Below, piece after piece: positions 1 to 11,500 of a stretch of DNA of 64,000 bases. The DNA is from Beaufortia kweichowensis. Its lineage: Eukaryota > Chordata > Actinopteri > Cypriniformes > Gastromyzontidae. The notes beneath the pieces are model-generated. The model saw only the letters and a list, made by a program, of their open reading frames with translations. It searched no databases and was not told where the DNA came from. The DNA is taken from NCBI GenBank assembly GCA_019155185.1, contig CM032814.1:13615547-13679546 (forward strand), read 5' to 3'. The stretch's first letter is position 1, and each line of letters opens with the position of its first letter. The position numbers were made by a program, and so were the translations under genes.

Positions 1-1004
1 TTGGTATATCATTTGTAAAACATTTTTGTCATATCCTACAATTTTACGTTGTATCTCTGGCTTTCCCACACTGTAATGCATATTGAAACCAATGAATAGT
101 CTCTCTTTACCTCTGAAACATTCCCAGGCTTTCCTCAACTCGAAAGACAAATGTTTCATTTTGAGATTTGAATGCAAAACATTGGTTTGGGCACCTCAAA
201 AGCCTCAAAATGATCAGGACTCTAAAAGTATCACGGTGGTTTCCATAGCTCCTGTTTTAGACTAAATTACGGTGCCGTCTATTTATTGCCATTGAAGAGC
301 ATCCCAGACTCTTCAGCTCTATAAAAAGACATCGCATTGGAGATTTCTTCTTTATGAACTGGGGATTTTCATTTTATTTGTAGTCTATTTATGTTTTCTT
401 CCACCAAAATTAGTTGTAATTTTGCTTCACATAATTGTATTTCACCTGTACTGTATCTTTAGGACTTGTAGATATTTAAATGAGCTCTGTTGTGATTGGC
501 TAATATCTCTGCATGTGGAATGGGTAATCACGGCCATGGGTTGTTGGTTGTCATGTGCTTTAATAACAACCTCTTTACATTGTGACAGTTGGCACAAGCT
601 TTAGTGGTTGGACTAAAATAATCAGGGACTTTATCCCCCATAATTATGACTTCATAACTTATTATGTTTTATTTCTCTTCTTGAAATTATATCTTATTAT
701 TATTATTTACCAACGCATGAATTGTTTTGTGTGTCAGAAATGGGCTTTTATGTTATGGGTGATGTCACATCCATGAAGATTTTTCAATGGCCTGTTTTTG
801 CTTATAAGTAGTCAATATGAGAAAGTAAACTGAGAAATAATCTTTGTGTTGTGAAAATCCATAACATGACCCCTTTAAAGATGATACAATTAAAAAAAAG
901 TCTATTTCCAGTGTCTGTATTGTTTTGTATACTATAATCACCCTTGTATAATGCATCATAATCCTTCGTTTCTATATACTTATTTAATTTTATCTGTTTC
1001 ATAG
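1..1004. other. col15a1 intronic sequence upstream of the endostatin exons
   Basis: This stretch is AT-rich and no collagen Gly-X-Y coding or other recognisable exon was found in it. It ends in a plausible acceptor (tatctgtttcatag, ending at 1004) in front of the first endostatin exon, so it is inferred to be intron of the collagen gene. Short open frames here have no recognisable protein features. Confidence 0.6.
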
Positions 1005-4000
1005 CTCAGGTTGGTGGCTCTGAATACGCCATTGTCAGGAAACTTGGGTTCCATTCATTCAGTCAATAAGCTTTGCAGGACCCAAGCTCAAGCCATGGGC
1101 ATCAGAGACGATTACAAAGCATTCCTCTCCCATCACCTTCAGGACCTGATCGACATCATTCAGCCAATGTACCGCACAAACATTCCCATCGTCAATTTAA
1201 GGGTAAAGATTCATTTGTTCTATTTTAGTATTAAATTTAGCTTTTGTGAAGCAGTTTTTATTCCCTGTCCCAATGCTGCACTCGGCCTGTGTGCTCCTCC
1301 TTTAATTCCACACTTTGGTGTAATGGTGTAATAAAATAAATTGTGGGGTAGTGATCAACTGTGAAGTTCACACCATCGCAGACACAGTGGCTGGAAATGC
1401 ATAGCTTGTCTCACCCATCCAGGTCATCCTACTTGTTTTTCATTGTGCTGTAGATATTATATTACATTTCGACTGCTTTTGGGTGTCGTTGTTCATGTGT
1501 TTCCTGAGAAAAACAAACTTATGAGCTTGGCATTAGTGCAATGATGTAGAGCTTCAGGAAATTTGAAGAAAAACCTCACAATTATTCATCTTAGAGTCAA
1601 GGGTTGGTGTTTTCTTTGGCTAATTGGATGCAGCAATAAAAGAGTAAGTCTTTTCGTGTTAAATCGTCGGCTTTAATTAGACATTTCGCAGTTTTCCATT
1701 GTGAATTAAACTGTATGCTATACCAGTTAAATATTATTTTAACCTGATAACCGTCACTGCACATATTGAACATAGACATAAAAATGTACTATTTGATCTA
1801 CAAAATATTTTAGATATTTTAATATAAAAAAATCTTTTTTTTTTTTTTTTAGAATTTTTACATTTTATTTTTGAAAATTACAAGAACATTTTCAAGTTGA
1901 TGTTTGTCTTAGTCTTAGACTTTTCCATCAATATAGGGTTTGTCATGATTAGATTAGAATTTAACTATGAAATATTAATGTGAAGAGTAAAATAACCTTG
2001 TTTTTTTCTGTAGGGTGAGGTCCTGTTCAAGAGCTGGGACAGTATCTTCTCCAACCATCTCCTTCCTGGCGGCATCCCTCTTTATTCTTTCGATGGACGG
2101 GACGTGATGAGTGACCCATTCTGGTGTGTAAAAAGTCTCAAAGTTTGAATCGATTTATATCAACATTATGATTAACGCAGCGCAGGGTTCAGCACACTCG
2201 TCTGTCAGCACAGTTAATGCAGATGAAAAAAGATTAAAGCTTTGAGTAATGCTGGAGATTGTAATGAAATCAACAAACAGTCAGATTATCATATACTTGA
2301 ACAACTTTGATTCAATCATATGCTTAAAAGGCTCATTGGTTTGTGTTGGCTGAAAGAAATAGTCTTTAATACATGAGGTAGACAAGCAATCACACCTGTA
2401 AGCTGTAGGTGTAAACGGTGTCGGTTACAGACAGCGTATAGTAATTGTTTTCTTCATCAATTCCTTAAAGACACTATACAAAGTTATTATTATTATTATT
2501 ACTTACAGTTGTTAACAATACATCCCACATGCATTATCATTGCTATTCCTAGAACGCACTGATCGCCCCCATGTTTGCAAACGGCCCTCGTGAAGTCTTT
2601 AATGCATTGCCAAGGCCCGTCGTGAAACCGCCCCGTCCATAGAGCGAACAAACAGCCCGCATCCGTGCTTCCAAGCGGAGGATGGCCCAACCACAATCCA
2701 GACAAAAGCGGCCACGCTTCTCATTTTTCCACCCGTGTATTTTTATATTTCGTTCTCTGTTTACGTGTATTTATAATTCCGGGCAGTAAATATAGCCGGT
2801 TGTACGATACACCAGATGAGGCAGCGACAGCAGAGCAGCAATTGTGGTTTGCTAGTAGCTTTTTTTAGGCTTGTTTGTGAAGTGGGATGTCTCTGGGCCT
2901 CGCAGAGACTCCAGGAGAGGTATGAATGGATGTAGCAGAAAGAGAAATTTCAGACCTGTCTACATCAAGCGTGTCATGAAGACCGTGTTTGGGCCTTAAT
3001 ATGCGTGACATACCTCAGTTTTCGTGCAATGATTGCTGTCTGTTTTAGACTGATGTCTCGATGGTAAAAACAGTCTCGATCGCTTTACCCAAACTTATTA
3101 TTATTACTTATATATTTTATATTAAAAACACCAGCCTTTAATATTTGATTACAGGGTTTGTCAGAGAGGTTTATAAGTGAAGTCTTGAAGCTACTGCTGC
3201 TAAACTCCAAATACTGCAATGATTAATGAATTTTAATAAAGCCATTAAATGTGCGTTTCCTCTTTGGGAAATCCAGATGTGGTCTTTTGTTCTCTGTGAA
3301 CCAACAGTTGCTGTCTATTTTGGCACATTAACTAGCCACGTTTTGAAGGAGATAAATGAGTTTTTGGGTAAGGCCTATAAAAGCCGTGTTTTAAATTAAT
3401 GATACTTTTTTAAAAAGAGATTTACTGAAACTTATTCAGTCCAATTTGAGGACATGATAGATTTTTATTCTACTATTTGAAGTCTTATCCTTTAACTACA
3501 GGCAATAAGGCATGTTTAGACAAAATGTTTCTCAAAATTTGAAGGTGTATATGGCAATGTTGGAAATTACCTTTGCTGACAAAAGTATAATTAATTTTCC
3601 TTAATTACTTAAATTATTAAATAAAAATTTAAAATATTTAAATATTTAAAAAATATTGTTGAAATGGATTGCTTGGAGCAAATAATGAATTAAAAGCAGC
3701 CAATAAGAGACAGAATTAAAAGGTTTCCCACGTTGAGACCTCAAGAAGCTGAATGATTCATTTTAAGAGTATTATTTTACAAATTCTACACAAAGGGTGA
3801 CTACTTTTAAAAAAAAAATACTCAAATATAACATGGTGTTCATTTATTTTGGATGCTTTTAGTCACAACGTAATTCCCACAATTATGATTGTGTTTTGAC
3901 AAGTGTATTACTATTCTAAAATGTACAAAGAAACAGTGAAAGTAACTGTGAATGTTTTTGCCAAAAAATGCAACACATTATGTCCACCTAAATTATGCAA

Positions 4001-4440
4001 TTTTGACATATGTCCGACTTATTCATACAGCCCACCAACTAGTCTAATTTATGTAGTTTTGCACATTCCTCGTTCCAGTGCTCAGAACTTTATGGCTTCT
4101 TCTGCATGTTTGTAGCCATAACTGTTTGATCTCGGGTCATCATTTATGGCAGCACTGATGTTTGTGTATTTGTGTTTGCAGGCCACAGAAGGCCGTATGG
4201 CACGGCTCTTCAGAGAAAGGCAAACGGCTGGATGCTTTGAACTGTGAGTCCTGGAGAGCAGGTGACATGGCCATCACCGGTCAAGCATCCTTCCTCTACA
4301 ACGGCCTACTTAACCAACAAACCCGCAGCTGCTCCAACCAGTTCATCGTTCTGTGTATCGAAACCAGCAACGACCACAAAACCATTCAAGAGCTTCAGAA
4401 CGCACAGAATCGCCACAGAAGATGGTATTACAGATACTGA
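1005..4440 (+). CDS. col15a1: Collagen type XV alpha-1-like, C-terminal endostatin domain (3' part of gene, three exons)
   Basis: Three coding exons are visible: 1005-1202, 2014-2123 and 4182-4440 (stop TGA at 4438), with matching phases and GT-AG borders. Together they encode the endostatin (restin) module that closes collagens XV and XVIII, basement-membrane multiplexins whose released C-terminus is anti-angiogenic. Recognisable landmarks are LVALNTPLSG, AFLSHHLQDL, PIVNL, SWDSIFS, YSFDGRD, WPQKAVWHGSS, the C-SW segment and the final VLCIE. The wording SWDSIFS/SFDGRD fits type XV better than XVIII. The four endostatin cysteines are kept (in KLC, LNC, RSC and VLC). Two oddities: the usual ADFQCF segment is replaced by a diverged stretch around KLCRTQA, and the normal short SFMTDARK-like end is replaced by a longer basic, aromatic-rich tail ending in RRWYYRY. 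The collagenous part of the gene lies to the left of the window. Paralogue (a or b) cannot be told. Confidence 0.88.
1203..2013. other. col15a1 intron with an AT-rich repeat copy
   Basis: This intron lies between the first two endostatin exons. It holds a poly-T tract (about 1834-1850) and a minus-strand, partial copy of the TTAA-ended repeat family described separately. No other exon was seen. Confidence 0.75.
1795..1965 (-). repeat. Copy of AT-rich inverted-end repeat family (minus strand, partial)
   Basis: Read on the minus strand, the segment around 1941-1965 gives TCTAATCATGACAAACCCTATATTGATGG. This matches the 5' core of the copies near 14.75, 15.34, 20.78 and 61.98 kb. The far end is decayed, and the boundaries are approximate. 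Confidence 0.55.
2124..4181. other. Last col15a1 intron, containing a CpG-rich block
   Basis: The final intron of about 2 kb ends in tgtttgtgtttgcag before the last endostatin exon. Most of it is AT-rich. The interval of roughly 2,545-2,720 stands out, with many CpG dinucleotides and higher GC than its surroundings. No coding frame in it resembles a known protein, so a regulatory or conserved non-coding element is possible. Confidence 0.6.
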
Positions 4441-5003
4441 AAACATCTGTTACCGGAGGATGTACATTTGTTTGAACACTCTACAGAACTTGAGAAGACC
4501 CAAAAGCCACGTGACCAACAAATCTCAGGATTTGGGCGTATGAACTGTTAACCAAAGCCATCATTGAAGAATGTAAAGTGTAATGGTCATTTCCCAATGG
4601 AAATTGGACCAAAGTCATTTTGATGCACTGTACTTTTCATATTGTTTTTTTGGTGTTGATTTTTCCAAAACAGCAAAGATCGTTTAATCACGTCATTTAT
4701 TTTGTTTGTTGTTTTGTTTGTATTTAATTTAAATTCAGCCTTTTATTTATACATGGACCGCACATCACTGAAAAATGTCAAATGAGTAAGAATAAATGTG
4801 TAATTTATGGTTCCAGCTGTTGAAATTCAATTTCTTGACTGTTTTCATAAAGCAGTTTATATTAGATCAGACTTAATTTTTTTGGTATTCGTATCTGCAA
4901 TCTGTATAATTTCATACCGCGACAACAGACCAAGTCACCCTTTTCTATCAAATTTCCTTCAACAAAAAGTTTGTTTCTATTCGTGTTTTGTCTGTTAAAT
5001 AAA
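4441..5003 (+). terminator. col15a1 3' UTR with two candidate polyadenylation signals
   Basis: After the TGA the sequence is non-coding and AT-rich. It contains AATAAA at 4791-4796 and again at 4998-5003, either of which could end the transcript. The second is followed by a T/GT-rich tract (around 5010-5035), as expected downstream of a cleavage site. Confidence 0.6.
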
Positions 5004-7186
5004 ACCTTTTCCAGATTTGTGTTTAGTGTTCGTTTTCAGCATTTCATGCCAATCAAATGATGTGCCACTGCTTATACAACAAATCACTACACTTCATATC
5101 ACTTCTTAAGGCTAAAGTAAAGCTTTTAAATTCGTTTATGCTGTCCATAGCAAATACAAAGGCACTATTCTCATTTTATAAGCACATCAGTATGTCGGTT
5201 TAATATAAGTTATACATGTGCCTGTTTACTACCCATAATGCATCTGTGCTAATACTGATATTTTTCTGTTTTGCAGCTTGTTTGCAAAGACTCTTGGAGA
5301 CTGACCTAGGACACAAATGTAAGTCGATTATGTGTGGTTATGAACAAATTTTCTGGATTTGTAATGCCGTAAGTGGTAAACCTTGAAACATTATTAGAGA
5401 TGTTTTGTCCTGCCAACTGCTGTTTATTGGGAAGGTTTTACCTTCTAAACATGGAACGCGGAGGGGACAGAGGGAATGATTTAAATGTTTGGCAGTGTCC
5501 ATTAAATTGGCATGAGGTTTGGTTGTTTTTGAGGGCACTCTGATGAGGTTTGCCACCCTCAGACTGGCATTGACACTGTGTTATGTCACCCACCACCACA
5601 AATCATTTATCCATCATGTCACTTTTTTCTATGATGGAATGTTGTGGAGGCGAAATTACGTGTAATGCGAGTCTCTAACAGCGTTAAAAATGAAAATGTG
5701 CTTTATATAGAAAATTCATACTAGGTGCAATGATATCATTTAAACCAACCATATACATCTGATGATTAAACATGTATGTATCATTGCAGACTTTGCCCAG
5801 CAGGAGGCTTTCTGTTTGTGATGGGTCACTTTCTTTCCCAGCATTTTGTTATTTCAGGTTATTTAGGAACCAGCTGTGTGTTGATTAGTATAGTGCTCTC
5901 TCATTAGGGAACTAGAGATTAGGGAGTTTGGGCTCATTAGGGAAATAAAGGTTACTATTGACTTTCATGTGCGGTTCGTGTGGCTAAATTTAGTTGAACT
6001 TCATATGGTGGCCCTATAGCCATTTAGGGTGAGCGACTGTACTAAATTAACGTTGTTTCCTGACATTCCCTTGCCTCTTTCATGGTAAATCTCGCATACT
6101 GCCACAACAAAGCCAAAAGATTTAATTGTGAGTATTAATTAAAGCACAAGGGAAGATCTTTAGAAGAACGACTTATGTGATGTAGGAGGGAGCACGTGGC
6201 AAATTTCAGCACAGGTTATAAAGTATCTCATTAAATAAGACTTAGTTATTTGCGTGCAAAGTAATTTAGGTCCCCACTTTTAGTTTTGTGTGGAACACCT
6301 ACTGTAATTACCTCGAGATATATCGGTCGTGTCCGGCTTCAAATAGGGTGTTATTACCTTGCTAAACACTTATTTAGATGAATTGTGCTGCCCAAAAGCA
6401 CAAAATTATCCTCTACAATTCAACCCACACAACACGTGCACCCTAAGAAATAGAAAATTACCATTTCGCTGGAGTAGAAGTAAACGGCTGAAATGTATTA
6501 TATTGTGTTACGTGCACAAATTTATAATGTTGGCAGGGTCCTAGCCTTGATATGCCCAAAGATATTATCTCATATTTCCAGCATATCTTTGCATATTTAT
6601 TCCCTTGTGTTTTTATTTTTGAGGCACAGCTTGTGACAAATCAGTGTTGATTGTGATAAGGTCAGAGATCATATTTTTACCCTCCAGTCTTCATCAAACG
6701 CACAGTTGGAAAACCACAGTAGACATCTGTGTTCTGATATAATTGCTCACATAATGGCCTAAGGAGCAGGATACCACAGGTCAAAGTGTCATGAGAATCA
6801 CATACAGATGTCACAAGCCCTCATATAAACAATACCTGGATTTATTTCTAATCAATCTCAGCACTGGTTTGTTGAATTGCTCATTTAGATTTCGCCGTTT
6901 TGTGTTGTTGTTTTGCTTGTGTCGAACAGTTTGGCATTGACCAAAATGCCTTGGCATTAACTGAGCATAATAGACTGTCTCATCCGCTTAATGGACAAGA
7001 ATAGCCTTGGTGGGTTCATGCCGTAGCCCTGGGCCTTCAATCCAGTTCTGCCTGAACATTACTTTCTTTGTTTTTATCTACTGCTGGCTCTTATTAAGAA
7101 ATGACTATATTCAAAGTTTATCTTTGGAATAAGAGAAAATTGGGCCTCATTTCGATCTCTGTGCGTGTATTGTTGTTTATCTGTGG
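5004..7186. other. Intergenic spacer between col15a1 and reck
   Basis: No convincing gene was found. A short segment at 5281-5321 is framed by a good acceptor (ttctgttttgcag) and a donor (gtaagt) but encodes nothing recognisable. The rest is ordinary AT-rich sequence. Confidence 0.5.
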
Positions 7187-7967
7187 TTCTTATGCATTGG
7201 TATAGTCTTCTGCACTTGAATTGAATGCATTACATGGATAGGAGTGTATACTTTCTGAACAAATGCATTCTGAGCGTATACATTACTGTTTCCTTATGAA
7301 ATAACGTTTTATGCACAATAAAACGTGTGGGATGTGTGTCTACAATATAAAAGCTCTTTTGTGTCTCCCTAACACCTTGTGAATAACACAATATCAAACT
7401 GCTGCATTTTTATGTTGTTATATTTTATATTATAATGTATAAAGTATTATTATTAGGTATAAACAACTTATTATAACATAACATTATTATTTATAATAAT
7501 AAATATAATATTTTAAAGGTGGCACAAACACTTTTTTTAACAACCTTTGTGTTAATTTGGTAAATGCTGTTTTCCTAGTTCTTCGTCAAACAAGTTCACA
7601 GTGAATCTGTTGAGCAAGTATGCTGTGGTTACTTTCTAGGGTTATTATGCATTGGTATAGTCTTCTGCACTTGAATTGAATGCATTACATGGATAGGAGT
7701 GTATACTTTCTGAACAAATGCATTCTGAGCGTATACATTACTGTTTCCTTATGAAATAACGTTTTATGCACAATAAAACGTGTGGGATGTGTGTCTACAA
7801 TATAAAAGCTCTTAGACTCCCTAACAAGACTCCTTGCTTATAATAATAAATATAATATTTTAAAGGTGGCACAAACACTTTTTTTAACAACCTTTGTGTT
7901 AATTTGGTAAATGCTGTTTTCCTAGTTCACAGTGAATCTGTTGTATGCTGTGGTTACTTTCTAGGGT
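7187..7967. repeat. Imperfect tandem duplication of about 0.3-0.45 kb upstream of reck
   Basis: The first unit (about 7187-7641) and the second (about 7642-7967) share long near-identical blocks. One shared block runs from ttatgcattggtatagtc to tataaaagctctt; another is the later ataataaatataatatttt...ttttcctagtt stretch; both units end in ctgtggttactttctagggt. The second unit lacks several internal pieces, including the AT-rich 7380-7480 section. It is a local duplication and not a known transposon. Confidence 0.9.
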
Positions 7968-8089
7968 ACTTGAGCGACACCAGAAATGACCTTGGGAACA
8001 GTCGGTTAGGAAAAATGGCTGCGATAAGTAAAGTTAGAAAAGGAATAACGCACATGATCTGTTTTTACGCTTCCTAACACATTAATGAA

Positions 8090-8449
8090 ACGTCTCGCGT
8101 GACGTTAAAGCGCAAGAAAAACAAACGCATCATCTTTGAAACTCTCTCCAGCCGCTTCTGCTCGTGTGGCCGCCCCTGACCCCACCCCTCGCGCACATAA
8201 CGGTATAAGTGAGGTGGTTTCTCATGGCTCCGTTAAGCCAGCCCTCCTCCATCCAGACACACATCCACCCATCCGCACATGCTCAGAGCTCCAGCTCCGC
8301 GCTCCGCGTCTCCTCCGTGCGGCCTGTGCGTGCGTGCGGACCCGCCGCAGAAACACACTCGCGCGCTCCCGTTAGGACACATGATGATCTCATGGAGCTC
8401 GTGTCTCGTTTGCGTTTGACTCCACCATGCACTTTAGGATTTCAATAAG
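8090..8449 (+). promoter_or_regulatory. CpG-rich promoter / 5' UTR region of reck
   Basis: Directly upstream of the reck start codon the base composition changes to CpG-rich (for example ctcgcgc, gcgcgctccc, cgctccgcgtctcc, gtgcgtgcggacccgccg). There are GC-box-like stretches (gaccccacccctcgcg), and the surrounding DNA is AT-rich. This is what a CpG-island promoter looks like. No TATA box is obvious close by and the transcription start cannot be fixed from sequence. Confidence 0.65.
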
Positions 8450-8471
8450 ATGTTTGTGTGTTTCGAGATAA
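8427..8471 (+). promoter_or_regulatory. Upstream ORF overlapping the reck start codon
   Basis: An ATG in a strong vertebrate context (ccaccATGc) opens a 14-codon frame ending with TAA at 8469-8471. It overlaps the reck ATG at 8450 in another frame. A second upstream ORF (8392-8448) ends one base before the reck ATG. If the transcript starts upstream of these, they would be expected to reduce reck translation. Confidence 0.45.
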
Positions 8472-8519
8472 TCATTTTGCTTCTTTCCTGCAACTTCTGC
8501 GTCTTCGTTTATACTCAGG
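8450..8519 (+). CDS. reck: reck exon 1: signal peptide
   Basis: The ATG at 8450 opens 23 codons with a hydrophobic core (EIIILLLSCNFCVFV) typical of a secretory signal, then a phase-1 donor (CAG-G|gtaagt). This start was chosen because the frame splices in phase to the first knot exon, whereas the ATG at 8427 runs into a stop. The next exon is about 12 kb away. Confidence 0.85.
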
Positions 8520-11500
8520 GTAAGTCCTCTTTTACTCTCAGTTTGCCGCTTCTTAGTGTTTTGTTGTCCGTAATCCTGTAGTTTGATTTATTTTCTATAA
8601 AAGAAAATGTTTTTTAATCTATGAGGCGATTACACGGTAGTAATGTATATAATTACAGCAAGTTTGTTGCTGCTTCACCGTTATTTTCAGCGCTTTTCAC
8701 TATTAACTGGCAGCTGTTATTGTATTGTGTCGCGTTATGGTTTGCAATAAATAATACAATAATAATCAAATCAGTATTTGTATTATTAACACGTATTTTG
8801 TTATTAACAAGTATTTGTAAATGCTTTGGTTAGTTTAAGATGTGCGTTCGTCTGACTTTACTGTACCGTTATCTTCCCATAACTTCACATACAGCTTGTA
8901 AATGCACCAGTCATGCTGTTATATGCTATTGGTAAATAATACCTAGATGTGCAATATATATATATATATATTTTAGATAGTCATATACAACTCAATAAAT
9001 CGTTTCTGTCTTTGCTGATAGAAATGAATGGGCGTCTCTGAGCATGTCAATGAAGTTTATACTCATCATCATGTCCCGCCTGATACAGGATGTGTTGTGA
9101 TAGTGACATAACGATTTATAATAACTTATTATAAATGATAAAAGTCACAATTAAACACTTTATAATGCTTATGAGATGAGCATTCTTGTATATTTTATAA
9201 TAAAATAAATGTGCTGCTAATGAATGACATATAAAGTGTAACCATGGCAATAGTGTTTGTTATTATGATAAACGTGTAAAATTTGTTTATTATTTTTGTT
9301 TAGACTTGCCATTTGTTGTGTGGTGTTCTCTCTTTCCGTAATATTTTGGAAATTATTTGTTTCGTTCTGTAAATGAAAATACAGTTTATCACTGGTGAAA
9401 GGTTAATGTAACGTAATGTTATGTACAGGAAGAAGATTCTATTAAAATCTGTTGTATTTATATTTACTATAAATTATAAGTCGAGATCCTTTCATGTTTA
9501 AACTGTGTTAAAGTCAAGCTGACATCTGGATGGCAAAGTCCTTTGAAGTGTGTGTTTGTGGACATGTGCTCGGGATTTCTCCTAGTAAATAACTGATGTG
9601 AGACATCTGACACAGATTGAAGGCATTAGCTACTCTTGCTTTGAGATAGATAAAGTGACCATGCAGAAATCGGGTGTTAAACTTCTGAACCTTATTCACT
9701 TTATTTAGACTCTCTGACTGTGTCTTCTCTATGAGAACAAGTTTTCTCCTCTCTCAGCCCAGTTATAAAACTTGCGTTTCCTCCAAACGTTGCCTTGAGG
9801 TAATCAATGCTCTCAGATCTAGCAGCATCTCATGTTGTACCTATTTGAAGCTGTTTTTTCTACACACACATCTGCAACCAATTTAGGCCCCTTAAATACG
9901 GCTCCGGACAAGAGCAGGAAAAACAGAGGTGGCGGTCCTCGCCCCAAAAAATCTCAGCCATGTCCTATTTACGGCAAGATTTTTTTGAATAACGTATGCC
10001 AAGGAAACTCACGGCTAAATCTATCTTCAGCTGTGATGTTTTTGTGACTACAATGTATTAAAATCAGTTCTTTTGTACAAATCCTTTCCTGTTCTTGAAT
10101 TGAAAGTTTTTCCAACATCACATTACAAAGCAATGTAACGCAGCACACCGTGTTTATATTTATTCCTGGACTTTGTAGTGTAATGTAATGTCGTGTTGTT
10201 TGATCTGTCATCTGGTACGACTAAAACAATTCCATCCAACCAGCACCTCTTTACCTGAACATATGCAAACCATTACAGCTCATTTACTCATTTTGTCCCT
10301 TTTCAAGACTTTAAATCTGTATGGACTTTACTCACTCTACTTTCCAAAGTGTTTGATGTCTTGTTTTTGGATTTGAAGAGCCAATAGGATGGCGTGTTCT
10401 GCGTTTCAGAGTCAGATGTTATTGGTTGCGTTTCTAACATCTGTTAAGAAAGATCCAGATCTCACATGCTTTCATTTTGATTGCAGTGCAGACACATATA
10501 TCTGCTGTACATATGTACGGTCAGTCACACAACTGGACGCATGCTATGCCTGTCGGTGATTTGAACCCATCTGGTGCTTTCATGTCATAATGAATTTACA
10601 GATCATATTCTCATTCACAATATTAAGTTTTGAGTATCCCATAATAAATATTGTAATCAGGATGTTTCTAATATTAAATATATAAAAATAATCTCATGCA
10701 ATAGTTTCCCTTCAGTTTCTTATGCATCTTGAAAGAATTTCCCCTGAATTTATTGAAGCCAGTAACTGACGGCTGCTTGGATTGTTTATCTTTGGGTGCT
10801 TTGCAATTACAACACTTATTAACTTTTTCCTGTTTATTTCAGTTGCCGCCTTCAGTTTTGGAGAACGTTGCACACGACAACATTCACTAAACATTACTCA
10901 CCACAGTATTGTAACTAAAACAGATTTTTTTTTGGACATTTTGGAACCGTGTCGGCCATTGTTATCAAATGTAAGCAAAAAATGTACGAGAGGCTTTGCT
11001 CTGCTTGTTACGCTCTTCAGCCGTGCCTTATTCATGATGAAGCAATAGCTTTGAGTACATAATTATTAATCGTTGGCCACAGAATGGAGTTAATCTCAGA
11101 AGAACTAATATTCAGACATCTCAGTCTGAGATGGAAAGCCACTGGGAACATCCATGCAAGTCCACGCTTCCTTGCTAATGTCAAACTCCTTAATTATTAA
11201 TTCACAGGAAATGACCTTTGAACCAAAGGCATTATATTACTATCTCCCCCATGAAGGTCTGGGCCTGCCACAGAGGAATGCAAGAGCCGTAGAAAAAAAC
11301 AGACAAGAATTATCCGCCATTCAACATTGTATGTGTCTACAATCGCATACGTTCTAAAGACGGGGCCAAGGGTGATGTCTTCTTTAACAGGCGCAAGGAA
11401 GCAAAAGTGCATATCTTCTTACACCCTGCCTTTACTGCAAAGACCAGAGCTTCTAGCTGTGAAAGAAAACAAGCTTTTGAGTTGAAAAACAGGAGAAGAA

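Noticed and set aside
5281..5321. Short segment with a good acceptor and a gtaagt donor
   Set aside because: It encodes nothing recognisable and has no partner exons. It could be a non-coding exon but cannot be supported.
8136..8448. Two 79-codon frames upstream of reck
   Set aside because: They fall in the CpG-rich promoter/5' UTR and look like GC-driven open frames; only their last ATGs matter, as possible uORFs.
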